Shown here: positions 1-11,260 of the stretch, piece by piece | Numbering within the stretch: position 1 is the first letter of the stretch | Layout: each line of letters opens with the position of its first letter | Assembly: GCA_032158295.1 (NCBI GenBank) | Contig: CM063246.1 | Coordinates: 715,371 to 779,370, forward strand | Length of the DNA stretch: 64,000 nucleotides | Reading direction: 5' to 3' | Source of the DNA: Pycnopodia helianthoides | Taxonomy: Eukaryota; Echinodermata; Asteroidea; Forcipulatida; Asteriidae | Made by a program: the position numbers and the translations under genes | The notes under the pieces: model-generated | The model's input: only the letters and a program-made list of their open reading frames with translations | Databases searched by the model: none | What the model was told of the DNA's origin: nothing

Positions 1-296
1 GTAGGCCTAAACGTCTACAACAAAACTAACATGTGAAAATTTCGATTCAAAAAGTAGTCGCGTTTTTCCAAATATCGCCAAAATCTGCAGAATATGTCCA
101 CGCATAAAGAATGATTCCCAATAGGAATACACAATCTGAGAAACGTTTCTGTCTCAGATTCACATTTGGGGGGATAAAAAGTGACATCTCAACATTATTT
201 TGAATTGAAATATTTCTCAAAATGATTTATACAATCGAAACTTGCTGTACTTCTAACCAAGTAAGTTTTTATAGTTTTTAGAGTAATTCTTTCCCT
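1..296 (-). mobile_element. TTAA-flanked TIR element, family A, cut by window edge
   Basis: This is an inverted, diverged copy of the element at 25113-25484; both share the stretch reading ATTCCTATTAGG/CCTAATAGGAAT and the 'cttctaaccaagt' block. The right terminus (AGGGAAAG on the minus strand) abuts TTAA at 297-300. The left end is lost at the window edge. No coding capacity is seen, so it looks like a non-autonomous (MITE-like) DNA element. Confidence 0.6.
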
Positions 297-300
297 TTAA

Positions 301-657
301 AGCGAAGCCAAGGATGACACTTTGTGGATATATAAAGGTTTTATGAAATAATTTTTGCATTTTGGTAAGGTGGAGTTATAAATATGAGCTAAAAAACAGT
401 TATTCAGACCCCAAAATTGGCCTAAAATGCCAAAAACACAAAACGAGCTGTTACCATGACAACGGGCTTCATAAGAATTTAAAAAGGTCGATTTTTTTAA
501 CTTGTATCTTCCACCAACAAAGTATTTCAGATAAAAAAAAATTGACCGTGGACACATATGTTAAGTATTTACGTGAAATGACACTTAATAAGAAAAGACT
601 ATATAAAATGAACGACTGCAAAACTCAGCTGCCAGACTGGTTACACTTACTAGACGC
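301..657. other. no gene recognised
   Basis: Only short open frames with no recognisable protein. The 3' part (about 600-657) may already belong to the retrotransposon fragment that follows. Confidence 0.5.
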
Positions 658-1105
658 ATGTCACACATCTCTCCAATCTTACAAGCTCTTCATTGGCTCC
701 CGGTTCATGAACGCATCCATTTCAAGGTTCTACTCCTCATCTATCATTCAATACATGGCACATCTCCTATATACATCCAGGATTCAATACAGCTAAGTGT
801 TTCTACAAGACAGCTTTGCTCTACGAACACCATGCTCCTCAACATTCCTCGTTCTAAACATACCTGGGGGAGACCGTACCTTCTCACATGCTGGACCATC
901 TCTTTGGAATGCTCTTCCACTGAACCTCAGACTAGTAGACACTCTCTCCAGCTTCAAAACTAACTTGAAAACTCACTTGTTTAGTCTAAGCTCTAAGTAC
1001 CGTCATTAGCAGAGTTACTTTTCTATGCGCCAGGAGTGTCTTTCTGACAGATATGGCGCACTACAAATGTCCATTATTATTATTATTGTTATTATTATTA
1101 TGGAT
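658..1105 (+). mobile_element. LINE 3'-end fragment (C-terminal RT region and tail)
   Basis: Two overlapping frames read LQALHWLPVHERIHFKVLL and then SLWNALPLNLRLVDTLSSFK. This is the C-terminal block that follows the reverse transcriptase in L2/CR1-type elements; the intact copy at 9500-11260 has LHWLPVHSRILFKLLVF and VLWNALPDF at the same place. A frameshift near 795-850 separates the two parts. An ATT-rich tail follows at about 1071-1100, as expected for the 3' end. It is a dead, 5'-truncated copy. Confidence 0.75.
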
Positions 1106-3264
1106 AAATTTACTTTTTCCCAAAACAATGCTATGTTATCCCTTAAACGAAACACAAACTTTTGGTATAATATTTTATAACCTTGATGCGACCGGCTTAG
1201 AAGAAGTGCCTTTACAATTTCGGGAGCAAAATGGCGTTCTTTGATAACAAACTACAAACCTTCCTGGCACTAAATTATACACACAAACACCACGTAATTA
1301 AATTTTTGCAGCAATTATTTTTTACAATTATGTAAATAATCATAACTATTATTGTCCCATGTACCGCACTCGTTCCAGGCAATAAAAACAAACTGCAAGA
1401 GCTGCGGTCATAATAATGAGAGGGATTGCGTGCTCGGGGTCTCCCCTGGTTCAGCACGCAATAAATCTGAACAAAGGAAGACGAACAATGGCATTGTCAG
1501 AACGTGTGGCTAAAGGCCTTGTTCGAATTAGACTTGGTTCCAAGTCTGTTATCGTGCATTTTTGTCTACCTGATTTCAATACAGTATTGCCTGAAATAGG
1601 TCCTCTTGTGATCAAGTCACATATTTTCACAAGAGTTTTGGCTTAAGGAGCAAGTCAACTAAATTTTGCCAAACGAAAAGTAAAAGTCTTTACTGTCATT
1701 TGATGTGCCCGAACAATCATTTTCCTCGTTCTTGTGATTACTTTGTTTTTTAAGAAAATTTCCGATGTAATTTGGTAAAATAATCAGTTGAGGAAAGTTT
1801 AATAAAATAGGTCGAGAACTATGTCAAGGGCACTATCTGTAGAACCCCCCCCCCCCCCATTTCCACGGTCCCCGTAATTAAAAAAGAGAAGATGAACAAA
1901 AAAAGGGTCCTGATATGGTACAACATTACATGGGGGAAAGAAACCGCATATAGAAGCGGCGGAGGTATACTAAGACATGATAATGTGTGAACGTGATATG
2001 GGCAAGCCGCTTTTTACAAGATGTTTTTATTAATTAACAGGTTCGTGTTTAACTACAATTTTTAACTTTTTCACTTAAAAAAAAGGAAAGTATTCAGCAA
2101 CTTTTCTTGATATGTTAAATCATGCTGTTTTTCTTAGAATCGGGTGCACTTTTACAAATATTTTTAACAGTCTTTTGATTTACACATTTTTGTTAGCAAA
2201 AAAATTTGCCACATTTTGTACTCCAAACTATTATTGCATCATAATGTCAGAGACAAATACGCGCATCTTTTTATTTACAATGTATACTTAGAAAGCTGAC
2301 AAAAAAAGAGTTTATTTGTGGTTTGATGAGTGGTAATAGTTTGGAAAAATGAAAAATGCAGTTAAAAATGAACTTGCTATATTTTTTTCTCTAGAATCTT
2401 CGTCAACTTTTTACTTGGAACTTTGCCCAATTAGCACAATTTGCCAGTTTGTCCAAAAATTTTCCGTGGGTCATCCGATTATTTAAAATTGTTAAATCAC
2501 TGCATTATGGCATTGTGCAATGGCTTAGATTTTTCAGCTATCTGGCAAGTTTAATCATAACTTCATGGTTTTGATGTTTTTGTGACCATTCCTTTGACAG
2601 TTTCATCTTTTGATATGATGCGAAAATTCAAATTGCGAAAATTTGAATCTTCAAGGACATATAATAATTATAGGGGAGGACAAAACAGCAGGAGTGCCCA
2701 TGGTGTTACAAACTGCAGTGTTCACATTGTGCCAACGAAAATATCGCTTTATTTGTAGTTATGAACCCCCAATTAGTTTTTTCAGTCAAGTGCTTATCTT
2801 GTTGGTTTAACAACAGGACTGATAATGGCGTTCCACAGTTGTGCTTAGCAGACTTCACAAAGAGTAACAGGGAATGGCTGACTCAAGTGATGGTAAGTTT
2901 TGCTGATATGATTTCTGACGCAATAAGGACACATGTGCACACAATGGAAGGTCATGACCTCAAATAGCTTCAGCCTCTATATCCTGTTGATAGGCAAAAG
3001 AAAAACATTCCTAGAAGTAGTTTTATGAGCAAAACAAAACTACTATAAGTTGAGCTAAACACAGAGGGACTACAGGATAGTTGCTCTAACTTTGAAGGAA
3101 TTTGTCATTAATATTACATTACGTAGACCAATACACTGCGAAACAGATGAAATTTTGACAAAAAAATAGTTCCCCTTTATTTGTTTTATAGCCACACGCA
3201 CTGCACACAAACGTCACAGAGCCCATAAAGATGCAAAGCAGAAAATTATGCTAAGCAAAAATTT
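1106..3264. other. intergenic, no gene recognised
   Basis: AT-rich DNA with a C homopolymer at about 1846-1858 and an imperfect hairpin near 1428-1463 (GCGTGCTCGGGG against its complement). Short open frames at 1416-1646 and 2761-2967 resemble nothing I know. Confidence 0.5.
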
Positions 3265-3535
3265 GCAGTTTCTGTGGTTGTCACCAACACGCGCATTGAG
3301 ATCGCCCAGAACCACCAGTTTGTCTGTGGCTGGCCCTGATTGAAGGACCTTGCTCAACTCCTCATAGAACCTCTCCTTTGCTTCTAAGCTGCTTGGCAAG
3401 GTTGGTGTATACACGCTGACAAGTGTCACATAGGTTGTGTTGCTGAGTGGCATCCGAAGAGTCATAATGCGATCTGACATGGCTTTTGGGAATTCTGTAT
3501 GGCTGGTCGACTGTACTCTACATTGATGATGCATA
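3265..3535 (-). mobile_element. LINE endonuclease fragment (APE/EEP type)
   Basis: The minus-strand frame contains VSVYTPTLPSS followed by KLVVLGDLNARVGDN. The blocks 'YAPT' and 'GDLNARVG' are hallmarks of the exonuclease-endonuclease-phosphatase fold carried by non-LTR retrotransposons; the D and N of GDLNA contribute to the metal/phosphate site. Only the middle of the domain is present, with no RT alongside, so this is an isolated remnant. A co-opted EEP protein is possible but not supported by context. Confidence 0.7.
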
Positions 3536-4201
3536 CAAAATTACACAAAATGATTTTAATTAACCATTGTTTGAAGTGATTTAAGAGTCATTATTACTGG
3601 TGATTATTAATTTGGCGTTTGGTGAAATTATTTTATATGGAGGGCACCATCTAACAACGTGTAAAATTGTGGATTTCGTTTCTACACAGTGTAAAAGGCG
3701 AACTAACGGTTGCTTAACCATTTTTTTTTGATCAAACGTGTAATTAGTGCTAATGAAATGACTTCCTAATTAAACTTGAAACTGTTGATCTTTTTCTTAA
3801 TTACACAATTCTCAGTCGGCGGACAATAGCCTGTCAATACTGATGAAAGTTTTTGATTTTCTTTAATAGGCAAAGATGGCACCGCTTAAAATTTTCTTAA
3901 GTAGTTGATTTTGAGTCAGCAGAGTTTAAGGTACACATTAACACTTGTTTCAATTAAACGTGTAATTAGTGCTAATTAAGGGTCTTCTTAATTACACTTG
4001 GCACCAATATTGATTTTCTTTAAGTATTCAAATCTTGGTCAGTGAACCATGGCATTTCAATTAATGAAGAAACTTTGCTTGCACTCAACACTTTCAAATA
4101 ATCGAATTTTTGACCAATGTTGACCTTTGACCCTTTCTTAAGCAAAGATGCACCAGTTAAAATTTTCTTAAGTAGTTGATTTTGAGTCAGCAGATGTTAT
4201 A

Positions 4202-4457
4202 AGGCCTGCGCTAAACGTCGCACTTTTGCCGAGCCGAACTTAAATGTTTTCAGTTCGATTCGACACGGCAAGAGCGCGACGTTTGTCACCGTGTCGTGCC
4301 GCTACCGTGTAGCACGGCAGGGCTTGCCGTGCTACACGGCAGTGCCGAACTTAAATAAATGGTTTGCGCTAAACGTCGCTCTTTTGTCGAATTGAATTCC
4401 TAATTTTACAACTGTTTGAGTTCGACACGACAAACGTGCGACGTTTAGCGCAGACCT
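4202..4457. mobile_element. 256-bp TIR element inserted in the satellite
   Basis: Ends are inverted repeats of about 22 bp beginning AGG(C/T)CTGCGCTAAACGT. It interrupts one satellite unit: flanking phrases 'gagtcagcaga' and 'acacattgacacttg' are adjacent in other units. TA dinucleotides sit at both edges, so a TA target is possible. The interior holds a further hairpin around GTGTAGCACGGCA and a second copy of the terminal sequence near 4367. Non-coding, MITE-like. Confidence 0.75.
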
Positions 4458-4575
4458 ACGGTACACATTGACACTTGTTTCGTCCTTGCACTCAAAATTT
4501 CATTTAAACGTGTAATTAGCGCTAATTAAGGGCCTTCTTAATTACACTTGGCACCAATATTTTTTTTTTTTTTAA

Positions 4576-5766
4576 AGAGCGGTTACAGGATGCTCTGAAA
4601 TATATAGTTTTTACTTTTTTCCAATAGATGGAGTCCTCAGTAAATAGAAAAAATTATAATGAGTCCCTTACCTCACGCTAAAACATTGTAAAAATGTGTT
4701 TTCCTCGAAACACTCCCAGCCCAAAATCTGAAAACGCGAGGTCAAACAAACCCGCGACGAAGGATTCATGACGTCACCGGTGGCTAAGTAGTTTGGACCT
4801 GCCTATTTGAATGCACTGAGCTAACGCAAATACACTGCAAAACTTTACCATTTGCAATCAATACGGCTGTGACTCTTTAACGATCCAACAGGCATTGTTC
4901 AGCAAGCCAATTTACAACGGATTTATGATTTGGGGATTTTCGTTCTTTGAGAGGAGAGGCGATTCCGCAGCTCGGCTTGATTTTTACTGTGTATCGCTCT
5001 ACACGTCAAGCATTCAACCCTATTATAACACACACACGGCAGGAATTCACAAGTGCCGCGAAGAGCAACGCATGCAGACCGCGTTAACACGGGGAGGCCC
5101 CTACACAACGCTTTCTTTCTGGACGTTTCTGCGCATGCTCGGGAATACGGTTATTCCCCAATCTCGTCCCCAGGGTTTGTCGAGCAACACGACATTTTTG
5201 GAAATAAAGTAAACCATGGGGACGAGGTTGGGTTATTCCCTTGCTGCCATGACATTGCAATAGTCATCGCTGGTGCACACGTTTAAACCGTTTACTTGTA
5301 CAGCACTGGTCCTCACGTTCATGGTCTGCGGGGCTTTGTTCAATGGAATTTTAGCTTCGTTTATAACGAAAAAATACCCAACGTGTAGGCTTCATTTTAC
5401 AATGACACAATTTAGGATACTCTGTATGGAAAGAAAGAGTATTTAACTGTATGATGTAAGTTTTGTTTCTTCTTGATTTTGTTTTGTTTTCCAAGCAAAG
5501 AGACATTTATGTGTGTGTTTATAATGCTAACCGTGAGTTTTTAGCCGCCGGTGACGTCAAGGGGTCAAATGCATATCACTATCATGGATGAGTAGTTTTT
5601 GACTCTCGGCTGAAAATGCCGCGCGGAGAGGTGCATTTTTGACTTGAATTCTTTATTAATAAGTGCAAATTTTAAGTTTAAAATGGTTATTAAACAGTAT
5701 CTACGATGTCTATTCGGCCATAAAAAGGTAATAGTAAAAATATTGAGAGCATCCTGTAACCGCTCT
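4576..5766. mobile_element. 1.2-kb TTAA-flanked TIR element, copy 1
   Basis: Terminal inverted repeats start AGAGCGGTTACAGGATGC and end in its complement; both sides are flanked by TTAA (4572-4575, 5767-5770). A second copy lies at 30866-32130, with most of the interior alignable (for example 'ccaatttacaacggatttatgatttgg' split over both copies). No transposase frame is visible, so it is non-autonomous. TTAA targets are typical of piggyBac-type transposons, but the AGAGC terminus is not the usual piggyBac CCC start, so the superfamily is open. It sits inside the satellite array. Confidence 0.8.
5141..5240. mobile_element. about 100-bp inverted-repeat insertion in copy 1
   Basis: This segment is absent from copy 2 at the matching place (after GCGCATGCTC, 31611-31620). 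Its ends are imperfect inverted repeats: GGGAATA...CCAATCTCGTCCCC at the left and GGGGACGAGGTTGG..TATTCCC at the right. It is probably a small MITE nested inside the 1.2-kb element. Confidence 0.6.
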
Positions 5767-6789
5767 TTAAGTGTTGAAATCTTGGTCAGTGGACCATGGC
5801 ATTTCAATCTTTGAAGAAATTTTGCTTGCACTCAACATTTTCATTAAATCAAAATTTTGACCAATGTTGACCTTTGACCCTTTCTTAAGCAAAAAAGGCA
5901 CCACTTAAAATTTTCTTAAGTAGTTGATTTTGAGTCAGCAGAGTGTAAGGTACACATTGACACTTGTTTCGTCCTTACACTCAAAATGTCATTTAAACGT
6001 GTAATAAGCACTAATTAAGGGCCTTCTTAATTACACTTGGCACCATTATTGATTTTCTGAAGTATTGAAATATTGGTCAGTGGACCATGGCATTTCAATC
6101 TATGAATAAATTTTGCTTGCACTCAACATTTTCATGAAATCGACTTTTGACCTATGTTGACCTTTGACGTGACCCTTTCTTAAGCAAAGATGGCACCACT
6201 TAAAATTTTCTGAAGTAGTTGATTTTGAGTCAGCAGAGTGTAAGGTACACAATGACACTTGTTTCGTCCTTGCACTCAAAATTTCATTTAAACGTGTAAT
6301 TAGCGCTAATTAAGGGCCTTCTTAATTACACTTGGCACCATTATTGATTTTCTGAAGTATTGAAATCTTGGTCAGTGGACCCTGGCATTTCAATCTATGA
6401 AGAAAGTTTGCTTGCACTAAACATTTTCATGAAATCGACTTTTGGGGTGAGTTTAGGGGGCTCTCCCCTCCCAAAGCACCACTCGGTGCGCTTAAGAATT
6501 CACATTTTAAGGTTCCCACAGGGGGTACTGTACATCCCACACTTCAAACCTTTTGCACTAAATATTTTCAATAAACCCTGCTGGGCTCCCGGACTTTAAC
6601 CTTATGGTAGTCAGCTTTCGTCAGAATTCTGGCTAAAACTTTGAAGGGTGCAAGAAGAGGAAGAGCTGCTGGATCGCTGGTTTGCATAACAGACAGCTGC
6701 TCACCTCGATCCCACCCGGGGTTGATCAACAGATCGGGTAACTTCCGCTGTTAACAACTGAAAATATTTGTGTTTCCCTGTCAATGCAG

Positions 6790-6878
6790 ATGATTATTTT
6801 GGACAGAAGCTGCCGCCTCTTCACATTTACCTGAAGCGAGTTCTTGACAAGTATCCAGAAGGAGGACAGATACTTAAG
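6790..6878 (+). CDS. SACS: sacsin-like gene, short exon at the start of repeat 1
   Basis: The exon reads GQKLPPLHIYLKRVLDKYPE then GGQILK. This matches the conserved start of the first sacsin repeat, where 'FGQ..PPL..YLK.IL..YPEGGQILK' immediately precedes the ATP-binding 'ELIQNADDA' motif. It is preceded by a T-rich tract and CAG (6787-6789) and followed by AAG|GTATAT at 6878/6879. The exon enters in phase 1 (two bases, then GAT) and leaves in phase 0. It is too short to appear as a long open frame. The next exon should begin with the ELIQNADDA motif, which I could not find between here and 12002. Earlier exons were also not found. Family assignment is by recognition, not by search. Confidence 0.8.
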
Positions 6879-7471
6879 GTATATACCGGCCCCATACATG
6901 TAGAGAGATTTAGAATGACGCCGTTTTAGGGGGTCGATGTCATGTGTTGCACATTTTGCGCGACGCTGCGTTTACATTCAAATACCATACAATTTACTTG
7001 CATTTTTTGACAGACAGCCAGAACAAGAGATGTGCAGATCGGGGGGGGGGGCACGTGTCACCCGGGAAAAAAGGGAAGTAAGAAAAGAGAGAGGGGGAAG
7101 AGAAAAGCTGGAGGGAAGGGTAAGCAAAATTCTACAATTAAAATAATAATTGCTGTACAATCCACTCCGCGGTTGTTATGACTACCGCAAAGCCTGTTTC
7201 AGAATTCGAAATTAGATAAGAGGCTGATGATTGTCTTCAATTGGTATTTTCATAGGTGAAAACCGAACAACTGCTGACCCGATAGTTTTTCCTGAAAGCC
7301 CCATTGTGATAAATGTTTATACGTTTTTTGCATACATGTTTCAACGTGCTATAATTTCAATCTGGCTAGTAGAACATGATTTCTCCTTAGATAACAAGGG
7401 TGCGCATACGGTAACATTCGCAGGTTACTTGAACCACCTTCCTCTCCAGTCATAAAAGGACTGACTGCAGT
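6879..7471. other. intron, low-complexity purine tract
   Basis: Part of the intron after the 6790-6878 exon. It has a G homopolymer at about 7041-7050 followed by a GA-rich run to about 7120. No exon recognised. Confidence 0.5.
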
Positions 7472-8252
7472 TTATACCCCGTTCACACAGCCCTGCGACC
7501 TTACGAAGACCATGCCGATCACCCCGATCTGAACAAAAATTATCAAATCGGGGCACTATCGCCGTCAAAATCCATAAATTTTGCAAATTAAAGACTGCAT
7601 CAAGACTGTACTGCGATGCTTCTACGTCAAAAGCGTTGCTGACTCGTTGCCACTACGATTACACCTAGACATAATGCCGACCAAGCAGTCGTTACAGGAC
7701 GACGTACAGGACCATACTACGTTGTTATTATACCAACCTAGAAGACTGTAGGACGATATCACTACGCTGGTGCTGACCATATTACGCTTCTAGTACGATT
7801 TGTGGCGATGTCTATATAAATCGGAGGTGTCCAAGCCTTTTTTCAGTTCTTCCCCAACTTCGCAGATGATCGGACCTGATGCGCAAAAGCGTAATTAAAG
7901 CGGCTAAAAATAGTTTCCGACGGTGCTGCGTTTTTATTACGACCACGGAGATCGCACCACGCTGCTACCACACTGCCTGTACGATAATTGCGTTCCCACT
8001 ACGTTATTAATAAGACTTTGCCCGCTTATTGTTAGCCACGACCCGGCTACGCTTATTTTGTGCGCGTTAAAAATAAGAGTGGGGAGAGCATGCAGCTTCC
8101 CGACCTAGGAGATCCCTACCCGACCAAACCACGCTCATGGAGATCATCCCACGTTTGGTCCACGTTTGTGCCACGATTGGCTCCGATTGGCCACGCTCTC
8201 GGCCACTTTTCCATCGTAGTAGAAGCGGCGTCTATGTGTGACCGGGGTATAA
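7472..8252. mobile_element. 0.78-kb TIR element
   Basis: The left end TTATACCCCGTTCACACA and the right end TGTGTGACCGGGGTATAA are inverted repeats with one indel. The interior is rich in repeated short words such as CTACG, CCACG and TACGAT, giving a base composition unlike the surroundings. No transposase frame is seen, so it is non-autonomous; the superfamily is unknown. Confidence 0.7.
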
Positions 8253-9499
8253 CTTATGCATCGTGTCCAGCCCGATATGCACAATAAACCAAAGGAACAT
8301 GGTCAACATTGGAAATAATATGTTTGCCGACCCACTTAAAAATCCTGGATCCTCGCCTACAAGGGGGCCAATCAGAGCTGAACCAGGAAGTAGAAAACAA
8401 TACCGAAAATCTGTAAATCCCTGTTCACATTCGTTGAAAATTAATTCCAACGTACAGGCAATACATGTAGCAACAATTGTCCCAGTAAAACACGATGCTG
8501 ATACAGATCTCGGTGTACACAACTGAAACTACAAAAATATTTCAAATCTGTACAAGGCAATGCAAAGTTAAATATTGACGAAGGGTACGTGTTACGGCCA
8601 AACTCAGAACAATGTGTTATTTTATGTCTATTGAGGGCGCTATGGAAGTTGAGCGGTAACCAGTGTTCTCAGGCAAGACGGTTTTTCGGCTTATTATAGG
8701 TTTTTAAACTCTTGTATTAATTTCTTCGCCAAAAGTAACAATTCCGCAGAGGTTTATTAAACGGTTAGTGCATTGGTTTTCTTTGTGCTTTTAAATACTG
8801 TTTGTAAACCTGAAAGTTTTATTTTGCCATTGCGTTTGTTGGTTGCATAATGTCATTGTGGAAAATGTGACTGTTAATTTGGAACATTATACATATTTAC
8901 TGTTGGTGTTTGTTGATATTACAAGACGTAGCATGTAGGCCCTTCCTGCATTTAGACACAAATAATTGCTAAGAGTGTTTATGTTGTAATAGCACAAGTC
9001 AGAGTAAGTAGACTCACATCAGTTCATACACCTACACATACATGCACATGGGTTAATGTAAACCTTGCTAAATCAATCATTCGATTGCTTATTATTGAGC
9101 TAATTGTAGTTCAATTTCAAATTTACACAACCACTTGTTAATTTCTCTTGAAAAGAGAAATTATAAAAAAATTAATCTGTGCTTTATCCCATTTACAGCT
9201 ACATAATTGTAACAGAAGTCTGTACTACAAAATAAAGCTTCTGGATTTGCAGCACAGCATTATCGTTATCATTGGCAGTTTCAGAGGAGTTGATGATTTG
9301 ATTGTGTTAAAACCTCTGCTTCTCAGCAACCTGACACCCATCGAACGCATTGTATTAAAACTCAACCCTTGAATTGCTCTTCCAAAACCACATAATTCAT
9401 TGGTATAACCGATATATTTTATGTATGCATTTGCCTGATGCTATTGTCACTGAATTGTGGCAATGGTTGACCCAGTAATCACTGTAAATAGGGTTGAAC
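8253..9499. other. intronic, no exon recognised
   Basis: Unique-looking DNA within the presumed sacsin intron. A minus-strand open frame (8232-8522) contains hydrophobic stretches but has no start, splice or family support. The missing first ATPase motif of sacsin is not seen here. Confidence 0.45.
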
Positions 9500-11260
9500 A
9501 TAAGTTAACATGCTCACAACATAACTGTAACTGATGAAGAAGTACGTAGTTTTATTATGAAGTCTTCCTCAACGACATGCGAGCTTGACCCCATTCCGAC
9601 TCCCTTTCTTAAAATATTCTTAGATGAATTGGTTCCAATCATGACAACCATTGTTAATGATTCGTTTGTAACTGGGTGCGTCCCAAATAAATTTAAGTGT
9701 GCCAATATCCTACCCAAATTAAAAGGAAGTTCTTTGAATACAGAAGAGTTAAAAAACTATCGTCCAATCGCTAATCTAAGATTTTTTGCCAAGATCTTAG
9801 AAAAGCTTGCAGCTTCCCAGCTACAAACCTATCTTAAAGAAAATGATCTGTATGCCAAATTCCAATCAGGTTATCGTCAGTTTTATGGTGTCGAAACAGC
9901 TCTTCTTCGGGTCACAAATGATATGTTGATGTCATTAGACAAGGGTGAAGAAGTAATTCTCATATTACTAGATTTTTCATCGGCTTTCGACACCATAAAG
10001 CACGACATTCTCCTAAAGCGTTTGGAACACAAATTTGGAATTTGTGACCAGGCCTTGAAATGGTTCCAATCGTATCTGTTGGGCCGAAGCCATCGTGTTA
10101 TTATTGGAAATGAACGATCATCCACCCACTCTTTAACTCAAGGTGTTCCGCAAGGATCTGTGTTAGGTCCCATTTTGTTTACGCTTTATATTTCTCCACT
10201 GGAGTCCATAATAGATGGGTATCATATACAAAAGATGTTCTATGCGGATGATACGCAACTGTATGTTTCTTTTAAAAAGTCTAATAATTTTGATCCAACT
10301 ACTGAAATCTTAAGTTGTATACATGCTATCAAGGAGTGGTCCCAGCTGAATAGCCTGAAGCTGAACAGTAGTAAAACAGAGTTCCTCCACATTTCTTCAC
10401 GTTTTCGAGAAACACAATCAATTCAGTCTATAGACCTAGATGGAACATTGTTACATGCAAACAGATCTTGTCGAAACTTAGGAGTGATTTTTGATTGTCG
10501 GTTGACTTTTGAGAATTTTATATCTCAAAAATGCCGCGCTGCTTCGTATGCTTTGTATAAAATTGGAAAAATTCGTGATTTTTTGGATAGGCCCACCACT
10601 GAAAAATTAGTTCATGCTTTCGTTTTATGCCACATTGATTTTTGTAACAGTCTTCTTTTCGGTCTTCCTCAGCGACAAATCAGAAAATTGCAGACTATTC
10701 AAAATTCAGCGGCGAGATTAGTGACCCGAACTCGAAAATATGAATCAATCACTCCTGTGCTACGAAATCTACATTGGCTTCCTGTCCACTCCCGCATTTT
10801 GTTTAAACTATTAGTTTTTGCATACGAATGCTTTCATGACATTGCCCCTTCATATTTAAGTGAACTATTATCATTGTATCGGCCTACTCGTACTTTAAGA
10901 TCAAGTTCAAAAGCATTATTCATTGTCCCTCCCACCTCAACTAAAACTTACGGTGAGCGTTCTTTCACCCACGCCTCCTCAGTTTTATGGAATGCACTTC
11001 CAGATTTCATGAGAAATCACAATGATTTAAACAAGTTTAAGATTTCTCTTAAAACGTATTTATTCAATGTTAAAAGTGTACACCCATGAACTCAGTGTCC
11101 AACACTACATGTACTTTTTTGCTTCTAAGTGGATTTTCGTATCTGCATTACTTTTTCTTGTAATTTTTTCCTTTCTATGTAAAGCGCATAGGGACATGCT
11201 ATCCTGTAATGTGTTATGCGCTATAAAAGAACTGTGTATTATTATTATTTATTATTAAGG
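9500..11260 (+). mobile_element. 5'-truncated LINE with intact reverse transcriptase (L2/CR1 type)
   Basis: An uninterrupted frame (510 aa from 9557; coding similarity begins upstream near 9529, DEEVRSFIMKS) carries ordered RT blocks: NYRPIANLRFFAKILEK, FQSGYR, LLDFSSAFDTIKHDILL, QGVPQGSVLGPILFTLY, and the catalytic box YADDTQLY. After the RT comes the C-terminal LHWLPVHSRI...VLWNALPDF region. The stop is at 11087-11089, then 'gttatgcgctataaaagaactg' and an ATT-rich tail ending near 11260. The endonuclease is missing, so it is 5'-truncated, but the RT frame is clean, which suggests a young insertion. It sits in the sacsin intron on the sense strand. Confidence 0.92.

Larger units (their letters stand above)
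3690..6440. repeat. tandem satellite array, unit about 293 bp
   Basis: The phrase 'aaacgtgtaattag.gctaat' recurs near 3734, 3955, 4505, 5995 and 6292. After removing two insertions (256 bp at 4202-4457; 1,191 bp plus TTAA at 4576-5766) the spacing is about 292, 295 and 297 bp. The first unit is degenerate. Companion phrases such as 'cttggtcagtg.accatggcatttcaat' and 'gagtcagcaga' recur with the same period. Each good unit contains the perfect 16-bp palindrome TAATTAGCGCTAATTA or a close variant. The array lies upstream of the first sacsin exon found. Confidence 0.85.

Noticed and set aside
8232..8522. Minus-strand 96-codon frame with hydrophobic stretches
   Set aside because: It overlaps the end of a TIR element, has no recognised family, and lacks splice support.
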